Shown: positions 25,779 through 37,705 of the stretch, in pieces
Position numbering within the stretch: position 1 is the first letter of the stretch
How the letters are laid out: every line of letters starts with the position of its first letter
NCBI RefSeq assembly: GCF_039555335.1
Contig: NC_092642.1
Span: forward strand, 8,256,752 to 8,320,751
Reading direction: 5' to 3'
Origin: Amphiura filiformis
Taxonomy: Eukaryota > Echinodermata > Ophiuroidea > Amphilepidida > Amphiuridae
Length of the DNA: 64,000 nt
Notes under the pieces: model-generated
The model's database searches: none
What the model was told of the DNA's origin: nothing
The model's input: only the letters and a program-made list of their open reading frames with translations
Position numbers and translations under genes: made by a program

Positions 25779-25950
25779 GGGCTCTTCCAATTGAAATCCA
25801 TATACCCTACACCCCTATGGAAGACATAATCTTAATTTCCCACAAGGGGTGCAGATTGTGTGTATTTCAAGTGGAAACACTCATTCAGGTAACCCCATTT
25901 GAAATGTACCTTCTCTGTGTGGGGGGTGTATAGATTTAAAATGAAATATT
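25779..25950. mobile_element. MITE, GGGCTATTCC family A
   Basis: GGGCTCTTCCAATTGAAATC CATATACCC left; right arm GGGGGGTGTATAGATTTAAA ATGAAATATTCC. Confidence 0.8.
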
Positions 25951-26244
25951 CCAAAGCATTATTACCTATCATGTCATGTGGAAGTAGAAGCTTGAATTCA
26001 AATTCATTGAGAATGAGGGTCCTATCTTTTGATGATTCTTCCAAGCATGAGAATGGCTTTTTTGAAAACTGCCTGAAAAGCGTGCAAATTCTGCCTTAAA
26101 ACTAAAAGGCTCGAAACGGGCTGAAAAAAATGCATAAATTTGGACAACAAAACCACCTGGATTCAGCAAAAGCTTGAAAATTCTCCTGCCTGTTCTTCTA
26201 AAACTGATTTGTGAGAGCGTTGCTTTTTTAGAGTGCAGTAGTAT

Positions 26245-26340
26245 TGTGATGCACCTGTTTAGGTGCAGTGTGATGCACCTGTTTAGGTGCAGTGTGATGC
26301 ACCTGTTTAGGTGCAGTGTGATGCACCTGTTTAGGTGCAG
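26245..26340. repeat. Minisatellite, exact 24-bp unit, four copies
   Basis: Unit TGTGATGCACCTGTTTAGGT GCAG, four identical copies. Each contains the palindrome TGCACCTGTTTAGGTGCA, with a CACCTG E-box core per unit. Confidence 0.97.
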
Positions 26341-26839
26341 TGCTGGCCACAGAAATCACACATTGATGCACATTGACTTTTTCAGATGCCCTCTCAAGAA
26401 GTAAAATACACAGCTTTAGTAATGAAATCAATAATTGAAAGTTATTCATTTCTGAACACCACAGATATTTATGCAAGGTAAAATATTAGCAAGTGTGTTG
26501 CAAGAACTGCTTGCTAAAAATATGTTTTGTGAACGTTGCAGTGTTGTTTATGAGACTGTTTTGTTGTGTAATTCTGTGTGGTAACACTATTGTACCCTTT
26601 GACCTTGTTACCTTTGACCTGTAAACCATATTGATCATTCTAATATCATTGCAGCTTTGTATTAAAATGTTCACTGAAAGTCATCTTTGTTGTTAAAACC
26701 AAAATTCTATTCCTTCTGTGACATTTTTCACTTGTTCTCTTGCTATAAAGTTTTCCGCTTTATTTAAGGCCAGTATAAAGCCCGATGTTTAGCGTACACA
26801 TACTGGCAAATGCAGCATTAATTTTGCTGCAGGATTTTG

Positions 26840-27040
26840 TATAAAATTAAACTTGTTAAATCTATTCAACTGGACTCACGGTTTTGAGAGGCAACGGTTT
26901 CACACCTTATCCTAGGTGCATCTTCAGGCCGTCTGTTGGTCAACACCATCTCGCCACTGGTCAGTGACCAATTGCCGCGAGATGGTTGCGTCTTAAAACC
27001 GTGAGTCCAGTTGAATAGATTTAACAAGTTTAATTTTATA
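26840..27040. mobile_element. MITE, about 200 bp, long near-perfect inverted arms
   Basis: TATAAAATTAAACTTGTTAA ATCTATTCAACTGGACTCAC GGTTTT left, exact inverse on the right (AAAACCGTGAGTCCAGTTGA and on). Confidence 0.92.
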
Positions 27041-28496
27041 TTTGATTATACCTGGATGAATGACAACCTTCACAAATGCAGGATTTTGTGTTACAGCAAA
27101 ATGTGCTGTACATTTAGTGACAAAAACAAAGCCCAAACCTAACTAATCATTGTAGTGGAGAACCAAAAGTTGGAGCGGAAACTTTTGTCACAAGGGTAAA
27201 ACGCAAAAATGCAAAAATGTTTGACTACGTACAAGCTCCTACCCGGATGCGGGGTAGGCCAGGAATAAGCCTCTTGTTCACACATTGCAAGGAATGATGC
27301 TTTAAATAGTGTTTAAATGTAATTGAATTCAGTTCACAAGAGTTTTGATGCATAATGATATGTTGTGATTTTTTATGTATAAAATCAGACCCATTTCTAT
27401 CTGTACTATCACCCCATACTTTCCAGCTGTACATACATTTGCCTATAACCATTTCTTTTCTTGTTGCCTACTGGTATAGAAATGATAACTCCCATGCCAG
27501 TGCTTGCCCTGTAGTGTATGGGTTTCTTTTGAATTAGCAGTATTCTTAACAAATCAGAGCTTTATTGGTATGTAGCTGTGATAAGTTGGTTGAGGCCATT
27601 GAGGTAAAACCAAAGAGTGCAGGTGCTGCGATGTTTATGTGTTGCTCGTGGAGGGCAAAATAGTGTACATCTGGATTATATTGATATGCTTCTTTTCGTT
27701 CTGCGTCAAATTCATTGTGCCAATAATGTGTGCTTAGTGCTGTATGCGCAGACCTTTGTAATATTCAAAGATACACAGTTTCATTCGATTGTGGGCTGTG
27801 CCGATAAATACAGGAGGTACACTAGTCCATGCATGCAAACCAAGATGGTGGATTTACCGTTGTGTTATACACAGGGCAGTTTTCAGTTGGTACTCTTTGA
27901 TTTAAACTCTTTGGTGGCATTATTCTTTCACCAGTACTATGTGAATGCAGTGTGTCCAGATTGGTTTAAATACATTCTGGGCTAAGCTGTTTATACAGAT
28001 TTTTTACATGCTATAGTCGGCTGTTTTTCTGGGGAAAGTGAAACGTAATCAACCATGTACTTATGTGGTGCAGAGGTGACATCTTTTAAGAAACAATTGT
28101 TGATAATAATACTTTCAAAGGTTTTAAAAAGTATTGTAAACCGGTTGTGAAGGTGACTACTAAATATTAAAGTGGCATTTCATGATTTTAGCATCTTCCC
28201 CCATCTCCTAGGTATGATTCAATAGATATGCACAAAAATTCCAATTTTTATGGTTAAAAAATTTCAGTTGATTCAAACATTGTATATGCGAGATAGGTAT
28301 AATCGCACTTATTACAGTGCCCCATAGGGAACTGTGTGGTATTGTTCGTCGACAAACAGAAAATAGGAATTGACGATGAGCTAGTCAAACAAATGAATCT
28401 GCCAGAAAGGTTGTGCACACAAACAATACAGTCTTTTAGAGTAAGTTGGCGGAATGCTTTTGAGTAAGTTGGCGGAATGAGGCTGTGGAGCTCCCT

Positions 28497-29155
28497 TAAG
28501 GGCTGGGGTATGAATTTGGACAGTATTTATTTTGGGACATTAGAGCACATCAGACATATCGAATTGCATTCTGAATACTGAAGAATGTCATTCTGATATC
28601 AAATAATTTTGATTTTTGAAATTCGCAATTTGATACACATTTTATGGCAAATCATTAAAATTGATATTTTTGATATTTAACAGTACTTGAAGTAAACTTT
28701 ATAAATCTGATGATTTATACTTAAAGTGTATGTAGGTGGGATGAAGCCGACGATCAATTGAAAATTTTGACCTTTTAGTATTGAAGATATGGATTTTTTT
28801 TCCAAAACACCAAAAAATTAGGTCTTTTTGGGAAAAAATCCATATCTTCAATATGAAAGGTCAAAATTTTCAATTGACCGTCGGCTTTTCCTCCCTGCTA
28901 CATACACTTTAAGAATATATCATTAGATTTATATAATTTATTTCGAGGAATGTTATATATCAAAAATTTGAAAAATATCAAATTTTTATAATTTGTCATA
29001 AAATTTGTATTATATTGTAATTTTAAAAATGAAAATTATTTGATATCAGAAAGACATGCTTCGTATTCAGAATGCAATTCGATAGGTCTGAGGTGCTCTC
29101 ATGTCCCACAAAAAATACTGTTGAAACGCAATAAACGCTCATTTTGGATCCCTTA
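28497..29155. mobile_element. Large TTAA-flanked foldback element, about 660 bp
   Basis: TTAAGGGCTGGGG left and GGATCCCTTAA right. The arms mirror each other over about 300 bp each, e.g. GAATTGCATTCTGAATAC with its inverse and CCATATCTTCAATA with TATTGAAGATATGG, around a centre near 28810. Confidence 0.92.
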
Positions 29156-30448
29156 AGAGTGTCAACTGCCATAATACGGATTGAAAATTTACCATGTATG
29201 GCAACGTTGCAAAGACCCCTGATGTTAAATTCTATATAAAACCGGCAGAAGTACATCACTTTTTATTGATCTTAAAAAGTACATAAACATTGGGTGAATA
29301 TCAGGAAATTTTAGTAAGTGTATTTGTATTGTTCTGTAGCTTAAACTTTTGGTTCAGTGATTAAACTGCTGCATGAAGATATAATTATTGTATACATGTA
29401 TAATAATGAACTATGAAATGCTGTTTATGATATCTGTGTGGACACTGCAATCTGCATACTGACGAAAAGTAGTTTACTGTAAACCGTCCATACTATTACA
29501 TAGAATACAGACTTAGTACAGACGGCGATGTTATCAATGTTTTACAGTGCAAACCCATTTTAGCCATGGTTCTTTTTCCTATTCACCGTAGAATTGATGA
29601 TGTAACATGATTAAATACCACAGCAGTAGGTTAAAACAATTTTTTGTCGCCCAGCACTACAAGTAGGATGCACTCTTCACCTGTGTATCTCTGCAATCAT
29701 GGATTGAATACAATACCACTCTTTTCAGGTGCGAGTGATCAGCATGATATGAATATTCTATAGAATTACGATCCAGGTCTATACCTGTTCTTTGACATCT
29801 ATGGTTCAATGCAGAGGTACACCGTGAACATACTACTGGAGTGCAATACATGTGTATATTCAAAAATTGTTTTGACTTAATGCTATGTTATTTAATCATC
29901 GCTTCTACGGCAAATATACCTTGATGTATTGGGTATTATTAAATAGGCTTTATGTGCACTATGAACTATACACAATTCTGGAATTGATTGCAGATATCAA
30001 ACCAGGCCCCCCTTCTCTTGTTTAATAGCTCCAACACTAACAAGCACTGCACAGGGGTGACTCTTCTTGAGGTAGTCTATGAGCACAATAAATAAGGATG
30101 TTACCTGCGTACGGCATTTTACGCAAGTTATATAGGGACGGTTTATAGTAATCCGGTATTTAGCAGTATGCAGAAGTCCCAATGATATAATTATTGTATA
30201 CATGTATAATTGTTAACTATGAAATGCTGTTCATAATATGCACGCTGTTAAAATGGCTTCATATTCTGTAAATCATGTTATAAATAAAATATATTCTGTT
30301 TCATAGTAAAATCAATAATTGGTGTGATTTGGTGTTGTTTTTTTTTTTGGTTTGGAAATAGTGCTATAGTAGGACTAGTTATGGTCCCACCTGGCTTGTG
30401 CTCCTTCACTAATTAAACCGTCTGGTGACAAGCTCTTTTCTGATTTGC

Positions 30449-30760
30449 CTAATATAAGCCCAATTGGCATTGTAACTTACGGTTTTTGAGAGCAGTTTTG
30501 AGACACTTTGACCTCTGACATATCGGGAAATTGCTGTAATTATTATTCAATCATTTGTTATTTTAATAATGTTATCATTAACAAGCTTTTAAATAATTAA
30601 TTTATGAAATAATCATGGTTTTTAAACAATTTTTTGTTCTAGTAAAACATGTTAAATAATATTTTGTACGCACAAAAAACAATTTTCCCGATCGGTCAGA
30701 GGGCAAAGTGTCCCAAAACTGGCCCATTGCAAATAACAATGCCGATTTGGCTTATTATGG
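30449..30760. mobile_element. MITE-like foldback, about 310 bp
   Basis: CCCAATTGGCATTGT ... ACAATGCCGATTTGG ends; inner arms AGTTTTGAGACACTTTGACC TCTGAC and GTCAGAGGGCAAAGTGTCCC AAAACT. Confidence 0.75.
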
Positions 30761-31958
30761 TCGGTCACTGTTCTTCACCATGCTGATGCACATGCATGAT
30801 ATGCAGGCTCATAGCCCTTAGCGGGAGTGATGCACCTCAAAAACAATGGACAAGAAGAGTTGATGGCTTTGTTTGCCACACACCTGTTCAAGCCAGAAGT
30901 ATGTCAGTATGTCCTTTGTGAATGGGGGCACAATGGGCCATTCATGAAGGAAACCATCAACGCTGTAGCCAGGGCGTTTCAAAACTACCCACTTGCGATT
31001 TTACGCTCATTTTGTGGTGGCAGGTCACATATTTGATTATAATTGCATGCTACATGAACAAGTATCCTTTAATCTGCCTTCACATTTTGACAATTTCATA
31101 AACCTGCTAATTCATTACAATTCATGGGAATAGTATGTCTGATTCTAATGGAGGTAAAATTGTTTATGATACGTCAAATAATTAAGCGGCCAACCAATTT
31201 TTTCGAGAGCAACTGGAATTAAAAATATATTTAAAAATATTTATCCGGCAGACCGACTTTCCTTGGAAAATATATATTACCAGCAACACATACATATTTT
31301 GTTCAGTCTTATCTTTTTATCAGGATATTCTCTGATCACAGATGACAAACTACACAGAAACAAACTTCTTTTGAGAAAATTGTCATTTCCACCTTGTTTA
31401 TTGTTTAGTTATAAATTTCACATGATATATCTTCAAATAGATTGTATTATGAACATTTTCATATTATATACTTCAATTTTCAAAACACAACATACCACCA
31501 TGTTTCTCTGGTGTGAATAGTAAAACAAAAACATTTACAACCCAGCATTTTTACCCGATTGATCTTATGAGGTTAGTATATCTATGAATATTCTCAATCA
31601 TCCAGGTAGTTGAATAAAATAAATCTTTGCAACTGACGCTTCATCAGGCCTAGTGATGTGAATTGGCTTTGTGTTATTGACCTGTGACGTCATGGTGGTA
31701 GGTGTAAAGGTTACAGCCTACCTGACATTCAGGGTACAATTTCTACAACTTTGCATTTTTCCAAATTGATTCTCACAAACTCATCTGGTGAGAATCAAGT
31801 TAACTGTGTGAGGAATAGGCATAGATTTAGGGGAATCAACTTTGCTCTGAATTTTGATTCTCACAAACTAAGTTGAGGAGAATCGTTGGAAGAATTGCTT
31901 ATCTGATTCTCGAAGAATTTGCAGCCATCGCATTTAACATCAAACATTACCTGAAATT

Positions 31959-32166
31959 GGCTATTTTAGTGTAAATTCATACACCACCTATGAAAGATAA
32001 TCTCCACCTATGATAGACATGTTAATCTCCCACATAAGGGGTGTCGATTTCAAATGGAGTTCATCCTTTAACCCCAGGTAACACTATTTGAAATTCACAT
32101 TTCCTGTGTGGAGGTTTAAGGTCATGTCTTTCATAGGAGGTGTATCGATTTCAACTGGAATAGCCC
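31959..32166. mobile_element. MITE, GGGCTATTCC family A, in duplication copy 1
   Basis: TTGGCTATTTTAGTGTAAAT ... CGATTTCAACTGGAATAGCCC; matches 34224-34400 in the second copy. Confidence 0.82.
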
Positions 32167-32223
32167 AAAAGGGAAAGTATTGAAACATTTCGCAGTGGCT
32201 CACTAGTTGAGTTTGTTTATAGA

Positions 32224-32303
32224 TGGATAGTTATGTCTGCAAAATAGACTGCCAAGAAAACTGACAAGCAACTCTGGGAAGTATGCTTCCATCATCTTCA
32301 ATT
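32224..32303 (-). pseudogene. Fragment of SLC25A46 last exon
   Basis: About 75 bp (AGACTGCCAAGAAAACTGAC AAGCAACTCTGGGAAGTATG CTTCCATCAT) matches SLC25A46 coding sequence at about 37373-37450 at close to 90 percent, then skips 29 bp before CTTCAA. It is on the same strand as the gene, and absent from the equivalent place in duplication copy 2. Too short and shifted to code. Confidence 0.85.
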
Positions 32304-33046
32304 TGTTTATGAACTCCTCAATGACCTATAAATGAGGTGACAGTAATATTTTTGTAAGGGGTTTTTCACACCACAAATTAATATGCAGCAGTTTGTACTG
32401 GTCAGTAGTAAAATACATTTACAATTCGACAGCACACTAAGGCTAAGTATACTTACATGTGCCTCAAAAGGTTTATTTCATTAAAGACATATCTCCAGGC
32501 ATTAGGTGAGTGATAGAGCAGAGATGACATGGTTGGCTTTCTGCTGCTCCACTTTGCATTCACAGAACCTGACACCTGTTTCCCCCCACTCAAAAAAAAG
32601 TGGGGCAAGAAAATAAAAATGACTGTTACATGTATATCGGCCTGTTTCGGAAGCTCTCCTAGAAAAAGTCTAGCTTAACAGGAGTTCATCACTCAAGAAT
32701 CAAGCTGGAGATCTTGATAGCATTAAAGCACTGAATAAAGAAAACCTGATGAGTTATTGCTAAAATTGGAACTTTGTAAATGCACAGCCAAAAGATAAAT
32801 GCCTACTTGTTTGAATATCAAGTCTCACATCCACTTGAATATTTTGGTAAAGTTCTGAAGTAGATTGTATTTCTCTATTTACATTGCTTGCAATGTGTGA
32901 AAGAAGGAAGAACATACAAAATGTGTTTGTAATGTGCGACAGAAGAAAAAACATACAACAATGTTCAATAGATTTTCATTGCATCGTATCTGTTCATTGT
33001 ATGAAAGAAACAGCTAATATTCTGAAATAAAATAATTGTAAACATT

Positions 33047-33232
33047 GGGTTATTCCAGTTGAAACCCATACACCCCCTATGGAAGATATGACCTTAATCT
33101 CTCACACAGGGAGTGTAGATTTCAAATGGAGTCACCCATTCAGGTAACCCCATTTGAAATTCACACTCCTTATGTGGAAGATTAAGATCATGTCTTCCAT
33201 AGGGGGTGTATGGATTTCAATTGAAATAGCCC
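33047..33232. mobile_element. MITE, GGGCTATTCC family A, full length
   Basis: GGGTTATTCCAGTTGAAACC ... GGATTTCAATTGAAATAGCCC, 186 bp; paired with 35519-35690. Confidence 0.93.
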
Positions 33233-34223
33233 ATTATAGGGGAATATGAGCAGATAAAAAGAACAAAAGCCAAACATTTTGACAATTCAGTGCTTTTAAA
33301 TGTTACTCATTCAACATTAAAGCTTATATTACAATACATTAAAACAAAATTATTTAAAACAAATTGTCATAAAGGGATTATAAAGGGATTTTGAATAATA
33401 TTAGAAATAGTCTGTGTTCCATTCATGTCACAAAATTTGAGTTCTACATGTTGTATCACTGCACCAAGCAGCAGACTAGGAAGCATGCTTCCCTTTACAA
33501 AATGTGCGTACCTTAATGCCATAAGGTATGATCTTATAATATTTGTTTGATCTTAAAATTGGTTAATATTTTTCAGACCTGATATTTTGGCATACTTGTA
33601 ATGTTTACACGCAGTGTTCGAAATAAGCACTTATCCTCTTGTCCAAAATGTTTATAATACGTCAAATAATTAAGCGGCCGACCAATTTTTCGAGAGCAAC
33701 TGGAATTAAAAATATATTAAAACAATATTTATCTGGCAGACCAACTGTTCCGTGGAAAATATATGTTATCAGCAACACAAACGTATTTTTGTTTAGTCAT
33801 TTTTATCAGGGTATTCTCTGATGACAAACTACACAGAAACAAACTTCTTTTGAGAAAATTGTCATTTCCACATTGTTTATTGTTTAATTATAAATTTCAC
33901 ATGATATATCTTCAAATAGATTGTATTATGAACATTTTCATATTATATACTTCAATTTTCAAAACACAACATACCACCATGTTTCTCTGGTGTGAATAGT
34001 AAAACAAAAACATTTACAACCCAGCATTTTTACCCGATTGATCTTATGAGGACATTCAGGGTGCAATTCTACAACTTTCCAAATTTTTCCAAATTGATTC
34101 TCACAAACTCATCTGGCAAGATGAGGAACAGGTGTGAATTTAGGGAAATTAATTTTGCTCTGAATTTTGATTCTCACAAGAATTTGCAGCCATCACATTT
34201 GACATCAAACATTGCTTGAAATT

Positions 34224-34400
34224 AGGCTATTCCACCACCACCACCACCTATGAAAGACATGTTAATCTCCCACGCAAGGGGGTGTAGATTTCAAATGGAG
34301 TCATCCTTTCAGGTAACACTATTTGAAATTCACATTTCCTGTGTGGAGGTTTAAGGTCATGTCTTTCATAGGAGGTGTATCGATTTCAACTGGAATAGCC
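34224..34400. mobile_element. MITE, GGGCTATTCC family A, in duplication copy 2
   Basis: AGGCTATTCCACCACCACCA left with a small CCA expansion; right end CAACTGGAATAGCC. Confidence 0.85.
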
Positions 34401-34814
34401 TAAATAGGGAACAGAATTAAACTTTGGCTCGCTAGAACTACTGCAGTGTTGAGTTCATGAACAACTCAATGACCTATACATGAGGTGACGGCAATGGTTG
34501 AGGATTTTCACACCACAAAATTAATACACAGCAGTTTGTACTGGTCAGTAGTAAAATACATTTACAATTTGACAGCACACTAAAAGACTAAGTATGCTTA
34601 CATGTGCCTCAAAAGGTTTATTTCATTGGCTCAGTGACATAAAGACATATCTTCATAGAGGTTGTGTATATGATGTATCATACAGTAAATATGGCGAACT
34701 TCTCAAATGCATTCAACAAAAGCATGATTGCAATCAACCGCGACAGTTCATCTCACACACAAAACAAGTACACTATGATCAAATAGGTTGATGACAACAT
34801 TTAATTGAATGGAC

Positions 34815-34872
34815 TGCACTGCGCCAAGATTACGGTGAAGGACACCGGTTCAAATCCGTTGTTTGGAGCCAA
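34815..34872 (+). other. tRNA-like fragment, probable SINE head
   Basis: GACACCGGTTCAAATCC fits a pol III B box; no clear A box and no cloverleaf. Present only in the second duplication copy. Confidence 0.3.
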
Positions 34873-35518
34873 TCGATAAAAGCATGCAGGGCCTTTAGGT
34901 GAGTGATATAGAGCATGCACGCGTAGATGACATGGTTGAGACGTAGCCGAGGTGAGGTTGACTCACTCCTGGATGGATGGATGGATGTAAAAAGTTGTTT
35001 TCCATGCAATCATACATACACACACCAGCTAATGGAGATATATCTTTCTGCCACTCAGCCAATCAATTTTTACCTTCACATAATCAGGTGTGGCTACCAC
35101 GGATGACGTGACACCCCCGAAAAAATTCGGGCAAGAAAATAAAAATTACTGTTATATTAGCCCGTTTCTCAGCCTGGCGATCATGTATAGCAACTTGCCC
35201 ATAGAGCACTGAATAAAGAAAACCTGATGAGTTATTGCTATAACTGTGCAGCCAATAGATAAATGCCTACTTGTTTAAATATCAAGTCTTACAACCACTT
35301 GAATATTTTGGTAAAGTTCTGAAGTAGATTGTATTTCTCTATTTACATTGCTTGCAATGCGTGAAAGAAGGAAGAACATACAAAATGTGTTTGTAATGTG
35401 CGACAGAAGAAAAAACATATCAGTGTTCAATAGATTTTCATTGCATCGTATCTGTTTATTGTATGAACGAAACAGCTACTAAGAATTGATATTCTGAAAT
35501 AAAATAACTGTAAACATT

Positions 35519-35690
35519 GGGTTATTCCAGTTGAAACCCATACACCCCCTATGGAAGATATGACCTTAAACTCCCACACAGGGGGGTAAATTTCAGATGG
35601 AGTAACCCCATTTGAAATTCACACTCCTTATGTGGAAGATTAAGGTCATGTCTTCCATCGAGGGTGTGTGAATTTTAACTGGAACAGCCC
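35519..35690. mobile_element. MITE, GGGCTATTCC family A
   Basis: GGGTTATTCCAGTTGAAACC ... AATTTTAACTGGAACAGCCC; a short internal deletion compared with 33047-33232. Confidence 0.92.
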
Positions 35691-36422
35691 ATTATAGGGG
35701 AATAATGAGCAGATAAAAAGAACAAATGCCAAACATGTTATCAATTCAATGCTATTTATGAGTGCTTTTAAATGTTACTCATTCAACATTAAAACAAAAT
35801 TATTTAAAATAAATTTTTGTCATAAATGGATAATGAATTTTGAATATTTGAAATAATCTGCATACTATTCATATCTCAAACTTCCAAGTTCTAGTACCAC
35901 TGCACTAAGCAGCAGACTATAGTCTGTATACCTTTCTCGTGTCAGTAATTTAGATATTGTTTTTTTTATTGTATCTCTAAATGTAATAATGAGAAGTATA
36001 TAAAAGTATACATTTTCAGAAAGGAAATGATGCAGGGAATCCAACTAGCATAACAGATTCCTGCAAAAATTAAGTTTTTCAGAAATTCTCAAAATTTGAT
36101 TTTACTTTACTGACTTGAGGAAGGTATACAGACTACAGGGAGCATGGTTCCTTTTACAAAATGTGTGTACCTAACATCAAACACATAATTATACAATGCT
36201 GCTGACTGGCTGCTCACACAATCTGATAGTTGGCAAAAGTATTAATAAGACTCTCAGTTTGCAGATGCTGATGATGAACATGTACTCTGTGTAGAAGTAA
36301 TCCTGGTATGTTCAATTGTTTTTGTGTATGTGGCAAATCCTGTTATTATTCATGTGGTTGGCAATTTCTGTCATCTTTCTGTGTGTTGACATTTTAGTAA
36401 GAGCCCTAATATAATTCTCAAC

Positions 36423-36846
36423 ATTGTACACTAGAGTGGCAATTTTTCAGTTTTCTAAAAGGTCAGATTGTGGGTTTTTTTTCTGTTTTCTAAAAAATCC
36501 CTAAAATTCACCAATTCTAGGGAATTTTGTCAACTTCCTAGAAAAGCTGCCCCAAGAAGTAAAGGGTTCATACCACCAAATAGCTTTCCATACTTTTGCC
36601 TTCCTGACCATAAGTCGAATTACCTTGCCTTTTGAACTATAGATTTTATTTCTACAATTATATGTACATGAACACACAAGGTCAAAATGGGATTAGCAGC
36701 ATTTTTAATATATTGAAAAGAACAATGTGGCATCATTGTCAATTTAGGTGGAAATAACCTTAATTTTGCTAAATTGCATTTTCTGTGTTTTCCATTTTTC
36801 TGCTCCAATTCTGTGAAAACTTGCCACTTTATTGTACAATGTACAC
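36423..36846. mobile_element. Possible inverted-repeat element
   Basis: CATTGTACACTAGAGTGGCA at the left and TTGCCACTTTATTGTACAATG at the right are roughly inverted; inner similarity is weak. Confidence 0.4.
36645..36650 (-). promoter_or_regulatory. Possible poly(A) signal of SLC25A46
   Basis: AATAAA on the minus strand about 440 bp after the stop codon. It is the nearest I could find; AT-rich DNA makes chance likely. Confidence 0.3.
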
Positions 36847-37090
36847 CTTTCCTGCACAGCTGTTACATAACTGCAGCAAATATCTCACCACTAACTTCTG
36901 ATGGACTCAGCTGAAACAAGCTCCACTTGAATGAAACACAGTTTTTCTAGACTGGACTGCAGATTTGTTATATAACCTTGCAGCAGTGCTACAAGTGAAA
37001 TATTGGAAGTATTTGTTTTTGGGTTTCAAACAATTAAATAAAAATATCACTTGATGACATAAAATATCTTGTATTGTTCTATTTCTTACT

Positions 37091-37705
37091 CTATTCTTCT
37101 TCTTTCTTCTTACTTACTACCAATAAATCTTCAATCAACCTAGTATATATGACATGGGTTAACTTCAGTATCGCTGCATGGATGGCATACTGCAGAATCA
37201 GAGCACCAAATCCTTTATAAAGTCCCAGCATTCCTTCGTCTTTAACGACACTCCGAAAACAATCAGAGAATCCCTCGTATCTCGTACTAATGGGAACCAC
37301 GCTGTACCCGTAATCAATATTATCTATGATAGTCCTTGTGCCTTGGATGTGTAACCTATTTAGTATTGTTTCAAAAGGATAGAGAGTCACGTCTGCAAAT
37401 AGACTGCCGAGAAAACTGGCAAGCAACTCTGGGAAGTATGCTTCCATCATGCTGCGTGGAGGTGGTGGGTTCCCATCCTCTTCAACCTGATGCCTCAGTT
37501 TCTGTGCTTCATGGAATACCACTTGGACTAGGTACTGAATGCCAGAAGTGAAGATGTATTTGACTAGTCCATGTGAGACGGTAGGTAGGAGCAAGGCATA
37601 CATAGGAAGAAGACGAGTGGTCTGCGGTGTGCCCCAACCGACTAGACGACATAGGCCTTCTTTGATGCAGTCAAACACACCTGGGCGCTCACTTGCAATA
37701 TCACT
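37091..37705 (-). CDS. SLC25A46: SLC25A46 last coding exon
   Basis: Acceptor TTATTCACAG; the exon opens with SDIASERPG before the first internal Met, so the exon is longer than the Met-started reading frame. 204 residues hold the last carrier repeats and end VVSKKKEEE, stop TAG at 37091-37093. The QGTRTIID core is nearly invariant in the family. A possible poly(A) signal on this strand lies at 36645-36650. Confidence 0.95.
   Translation of the reverse strand, partial: SDIASERPGVFDCIKEGLCRLVGWGTPQTTRLLPMYALLLPTVSHGLVKYIFTSGIQYLVQVVFHEAQKLRHQVEEDGNPPPPRSMMEAYFPELLASFLGSLFADVTLYPFETILNRLHIQGTRTIIDNIDYGYSVVPISTRYEGFSDCFRSVVKDEGMLGLYKGFGALILQYAIHAAILKLTHVIYTRLIEDLLVVSKKKEEE

Larger units (their letters stand above)
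31154..36175. repeat. Tandem segmental duplication, two diverged copies of about 2.5 kb
   Basis: Copy 1 about 31154-33530, copy 2 about 33640-36175, offset about 2,475 bp. Shared landmarks: ACGTCAAATAATTAAGCGGC, ATTGTATTATGAACATTTTC, ACCACCATGTTTCTCTGGTG, a MITE pair, TGTGCGACAGAAGAAAAAAC and CTTTACAAAATGTG(C/T)GTACCT. The copies have their own small deletions and insertions. Confidence 0.9.
17676..37090. other. Intergenic region between converging SNX27 and SLC25A46
   Basis: No conserved protein, tRNA or rRNA gene recognised in 19 kb. It includes both 3' UTRs (ends unknown), many MITEs, the 24-bp minisatellite and the 2.5-kb duplication. Stretches without a listed repeat (e.g. 19800-21000, 27050-28490, 29160-30440) show nothing I can name. 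Confidence 0.7.

Noticed and set aside
26245..26340. CRISPR-like array
   Set aside because: Direct 24-bp repeats with no spacers in animal DNA: a minisatellite.
27617..27985. 122-codon open frame in the intergenic region
   Set aside because: Longest frame nearby, but no domain, signal peptide or family resemblance I can name and no supporting context.
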